Source of the DNA: Capitulum mitella
Taxonomy: Eukaryota; Arthropoda; Thecostraca; Pollicipedomorpha; Pollicipedidae
DNA: 64,000 nt
Assembly (NCBI GenBank): GCA_030062745.1
Contig: CP099848.1
Span: forward strand, 10,003,501 to 10,067,500
Direction: 5' to 3'
Position numbers and translations under genes: made by a program
Part shown: piece after piece, positions 61,051-64,000 of the stretch
Numbering within the stretch: the first letter of the stretch is position 1
Layout: every line of letters starts with the position of its first letter
Notes under the pieces: model-generated
Database searches by the model: none
What the model saw: only the letters and a program-made list of their open reading frames with translations
What the model was told of the DNA's origin: nothing

Positions 61051-62213
61051 TCAACCTTATACCCAGCATGGGGAGGCTGAATCCGCCCCCTCGGATTTTC
61101 CATGCCAATTTCAGGGTTTTTGATGCAGCTTCAGGAAACTTGGTCACTTTTCCTTCGTATTCTTTCTACGTACTGTAATAAAATTTCTTAATCCTATTTT
61201 GCTCAGGAGCGGAGCCAGGAAACGTTTTTGAAAGGCTATCTTTGGCCCTGTTGAGGGTAAAAGGAAAATGGCTGCCAAAAACTGGCGTTTTTAAGACAGA
61301 ACTTAAAACTTGATAGGTAAATAGCTGGGGATGCGTACAGATATAATTTTCTTTATCTGAGGTCATTTCACAATGTCAGGTAAAGGTCATAAGTCAAAAT
61401 CTGGTTTCATAGTAATTATTTTGGCGCTGCTTTTCCAAATACCATAACTGGAATATACATAACGTAGAAGGATGCCCTCTGGTTATGCAACAAGCTTCAG
61501 GTCGATATCAGGTCGGGTCACGGAGCTATGACTTAAAATATCAGTGCGCGTACCCTACATTACAACAACCGTAAAATGTAACTTTAGAAATAGTGAAATT
61601 AAATAACTGGAAACATTTTCAAAAAATATGAAATGCACCCAAGATGATTCAAAGTCAATGGAGGTCATTTAAGGTCAACGGTCGAAAGCTGACCTGATGA
61701 ACTTGTGACCACGACATTCCCCCTTTTCCATGTCCCTGGCACCGCCTATGCTAGCATTATGCAAACAGTGTCATAAGGTTTGTACTTCTTCAGGAAAGAA
61801 TGACTAGCAAAAGGCATTTTTGAATTTGTGTTAATTCGCTTTTTGAAAAACTAATCCTCTTATTTTCAAAGCCCTGTTAACGCCTAAGAATTCTATCAAA
61901 ATTTAGAATGCATGTACAAACAGTTAAATTTCCATCCATAATCTCTCGATTCATGTCAATTTCATCAGTCAGTCTATAAGCAACAGGGTTATCACAAGTC
62001 CAAAAATATCCCATTCTGATTTTTGCCTCCCCGTCTTCACCCCTTTCATAGCTCTGAAAGCTTCTTACCATAAAAATGTAGTTTACATCATGGCAAATCG
62101 ATTGCCCTTTGTTGCAATGAAATTGGATAAGTTCTCGAGATCTCGGGGGAGGACCGACTCCGCCCCCTGCCGGGAATCGGCCATACCGTCCAGCCCTCCG
62201 GAAGTAAGGTTAA
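61051..62213 (-). mobile_element. Family II TTAA element, copy 2 (inverted)
   Basis: This is an inverted relative of 16322-17546. The plus-strand right end reads CGGAAGTAAGGTTAATGG, preceded by GCCGGGAATCGGCCATACC, which aligns with the reverse complement of the start of copy 1. The left end reads TCAACCTTATACCCAGC, so that border is TCAA. Shared interior landmarks include CATGTCCCTGGCACCGCCTA (near 61729) and GAGCGGAGCCAGGAAACG (near 61206). The copies differ at many positions, so it is old. Confidence 0.75.
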
Positions 62214-63339
62214 TGGACGAAAGAGGGACGGCACATGAGCGGTCTCGGGAATGAGGCCGCGGCCGGCCGGCGGCCGGCCAGCGTTCTCTTGGCAAAACAA
62301 CAGCGTGGGAGCACGTCGCTCCAAACATGTGCTACCTTCAGGGAACTTCACGGTGTGGTGCAACCAGCAAAACAGACCGCCGGAACCATGAAGTTTCAAG
62401 TTCTAAAAAGACAACAATGATTTTGTTGTCTTGTTAAAAGAGCGCGGCTAGCCTCCAGGCAGGATCCACTTCTGACGGCTGAAGTTCCGCAGCAATCAGT
62501 CAAACGTGGGAAGTCGCAATTGAATTATTCCGTAGCCATAAAGTTGTGTTTCTCCGGGTCAGCGATCTTGTAGTATTGTATTACTGTATTACCGTATTAT
62601 TATTATAGACACCAACAGGCACAGTCGCCCAATTACTGGAGCAGTCAAATATTAAAAATATTCTGCCAAATGGTCAAATTTTAAGTCCTTTATGATGTCC
62701 TGATAGACAAGTGCACTGGCTGTTCTCCTCTTTTGATTTCTGTCCGACGCCAGTTAATGTCCTGATGGCCAGGTATATTACTTTAAATAACAGCTGAGCA
62801 GGCAGCAAACTAGGCAGAGTCAGTGGAACGTTGTCATCTTGCTGAGGTCGCTGCTGCCCTCATCGAGTTCTTACTACTCTAAGACCCAGCAGTTTAGTCT
62901 TATAAACCTCCAACCGGTCAGAATCTCACTGCCCGTGTATTACTCTGAATTGCTGGCTAACATCTGATCTCCTGCTTTACTGCCTCTCCCAATGCCTCAG
63001 TCTGACGTCTAACGGCCGTCGGTGTCCGCTCTCCTCGGTAAACAAACATCACGTAACAAGACGTGTCAGGCATGACCTGCGGAAACTAGTGCCGGCTGGG
63101 GCTGAGAATCGGCCGACTTCTCGTCGGTTCCCGTGCCGACGCACGCCGCTGCCGACGTGATCCCTCACAGGGCCTGAAACGAAGGTCTGGACGGCCGGGC
63201 GCGCCGGTCGCCCCAGCTGGCTGACGTCACACGAGACCCGTCATACGATCAGGCGGGCCAAACCACGGCAGAAGCCGCGGCGTCGGCGTGTGGCCGGCGC
63301 CGAGCCGGCGGCGCTCCGCCTCCCGTCCCCTGGACGTCT

Positions 63340-63700
63340 CCCGGCCGGCAACAACCGACTGGTGCCGGGTAACTATGTGTTTATGAAGACAGTCAAAGGT
63401 CTTGGGTTTGCGCAGCGCAAACGTAGCGGAAGAGTAAAGAATAGTACTTTAAATCGCCATCAGCAAAGGGGTGAAATAATAGATGCATTTGACGTGCCCT
63501 AAAGGGTTCTGGAGTGCGACCGACGGTTGCCGGATAACCCATGTGTTTATGAAGACGGCCAAAAGTTTTGGGTTTGCACATCGTTAACATAGGAGGAGGA
63601 AAAATGTAACATGTAAAACCGCTTCAGCACAGGGAGTGACGAAATGAATACATTTTGCATTCGGAGTAGGGCTCTGGAGTACATGCGATTTCTGATTATC
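63340..63700 (+). repeat. Tandem duplication, unit about 165 bp
   Basis: GCCGGGTAACTATGTGTTTA at 63363 recurs as GCCGGATAACCCATGTGTTT at 63529, followed in both by a GAAGAC, a GGTTTGCRCA block and GGAAA-rich text. A third partial unit starts at the CTCTGGAGTAC near 63671. It looks like the edge of a small satellite. Confidence 0.65.
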
Positions 63701-63867
63701 AATACCTGCCGAAAATGAGTGTTTTTAATTTGGCTGAGCCTACGCTCAACGCCTTTAGGACTAAAGGATGACTATTTTGATGAAAAGGACAACTTTTATT
63801 ACTCTGTTAGTCTGTCTACCGCGATTGCAACTATGCTGACCCATTTCAGATGGTTCACCCTGCCCGG

Positions 63868-64000
63868 TTAAGCCCGATACGTACGATGCCGTGCTGGGGG
63901 GCAGATTCTCTCCCTTCCCCCAACGATCTCGAAAACTATTGGTCTGATTTCCTAGCAAGAAACGCCGTTCGATAACCTATAGCGAGACCTACATTCCTGA
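63868..64000 (+). mobile_element. Start of a further TTAA-type element, cut by the window end
   Basis: It begins TTAAGCCCGATACG, followed by a G-run, a C-rich stretch, then CGATCTCGAAAACTATTGGT and AACGCCGTTCGATA. This order (TTAA-CCC end, G/C-run palindrome, CTCGARAACTA, AACG-CGAT) parallels the starts of family II and the third family. Confidence 0.5.

Larger units (their letters stand above)
55730..64000. other. Region upstream of exon A; no further exon recognised
   Basis: The first F-BAR exons and promoter should lie upstream of exon A on the minus strand, but none is clear here. I see a decayed mariner/Tc1-like element (57788-59168), a long imperfect hairpin (59939-60030), an ATTA-rich run near 60100-60140, an inverted family II element (61051-62213), a GC-rich patch (62960-63360), a roughly 165-bp tandem duplication (63340-63700) and the start of another TTAA element (63868). 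55740-57780 and 59170-59930 hold nothing recognisable. The GC-rich stretch 60870-61040 has open frames but no motif I can name. Confidence 0.45.

Overview
This window is animal nuclear DNA, most likely from an arthropod and probably a crustacean. It holds an interstitial run of TTAGG, the arthropod telomere motif (about 23494-23607), and very long dinucleotide microsatellites. Coding sequence is split into small exons with GT/AG borders inside introns of 4-23 kb, and relics of piggyBac, mariner/Tc1, hAT-like and LINE elements are common. No operons, ribosome binding sites, rRNA, CRISPR array or long intact reading frame are present. The species is not determinable from what I can see.

The one host gene I can support lies on the minus strand and spans at least 7333-55729. 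Its exons, in transcription order, are A (55565-55729), B (45257-45337), C (21814-22014), D (11148-11317) and, less surely, E (7333-7432). All keep phase across the joins and give about 239 residues: the second half of an F-BAR domain followed by a coiled coil. The layout best matches the N-terminal half of a Fps/Fes/Fer-type tyrosine kinase. The SH2 and kinase exons would lie beyond the left edge and the first F-BAR exons beyond the right edge or unseen in 55.7-64 kb.

The rest of the window is mostly intron filled with repeats. The commonest are short elements that begin TTAACCC and end GGGTTAA, the pattern of non-autonomous piggyBac elements with TTAA target duplication: family I at 1905-2764, 25769-26982, 28518-29733 and 35015-36236; family II at 16322-17546 and 61051-62213; fragments of related families at 24733, 34250 and 63868. 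A 3.6 kb piggyBac relic (37782-41360) holds a broken transposase and starts like family I, so it looks like a relative of their source. One family I copy sits inside a small hAT-like element, and the empty site can be read directly.

Other repeats are an internally deleted mariner (36453-36926), a decayed mariner/Tc1-like element (57788-59168), a LINE RNase H fragment (41690-41880), a 0.6 kb inverted repeat (24052-25774), several minisatellites and long (GT), (GA), (CT) and (AT) runs. The most unusual object is a 33-bp minisatellite at 45058-45290 that has multiplied the end of exon B together with its splice donor, leaving repeated donor-like sites in one open frame.
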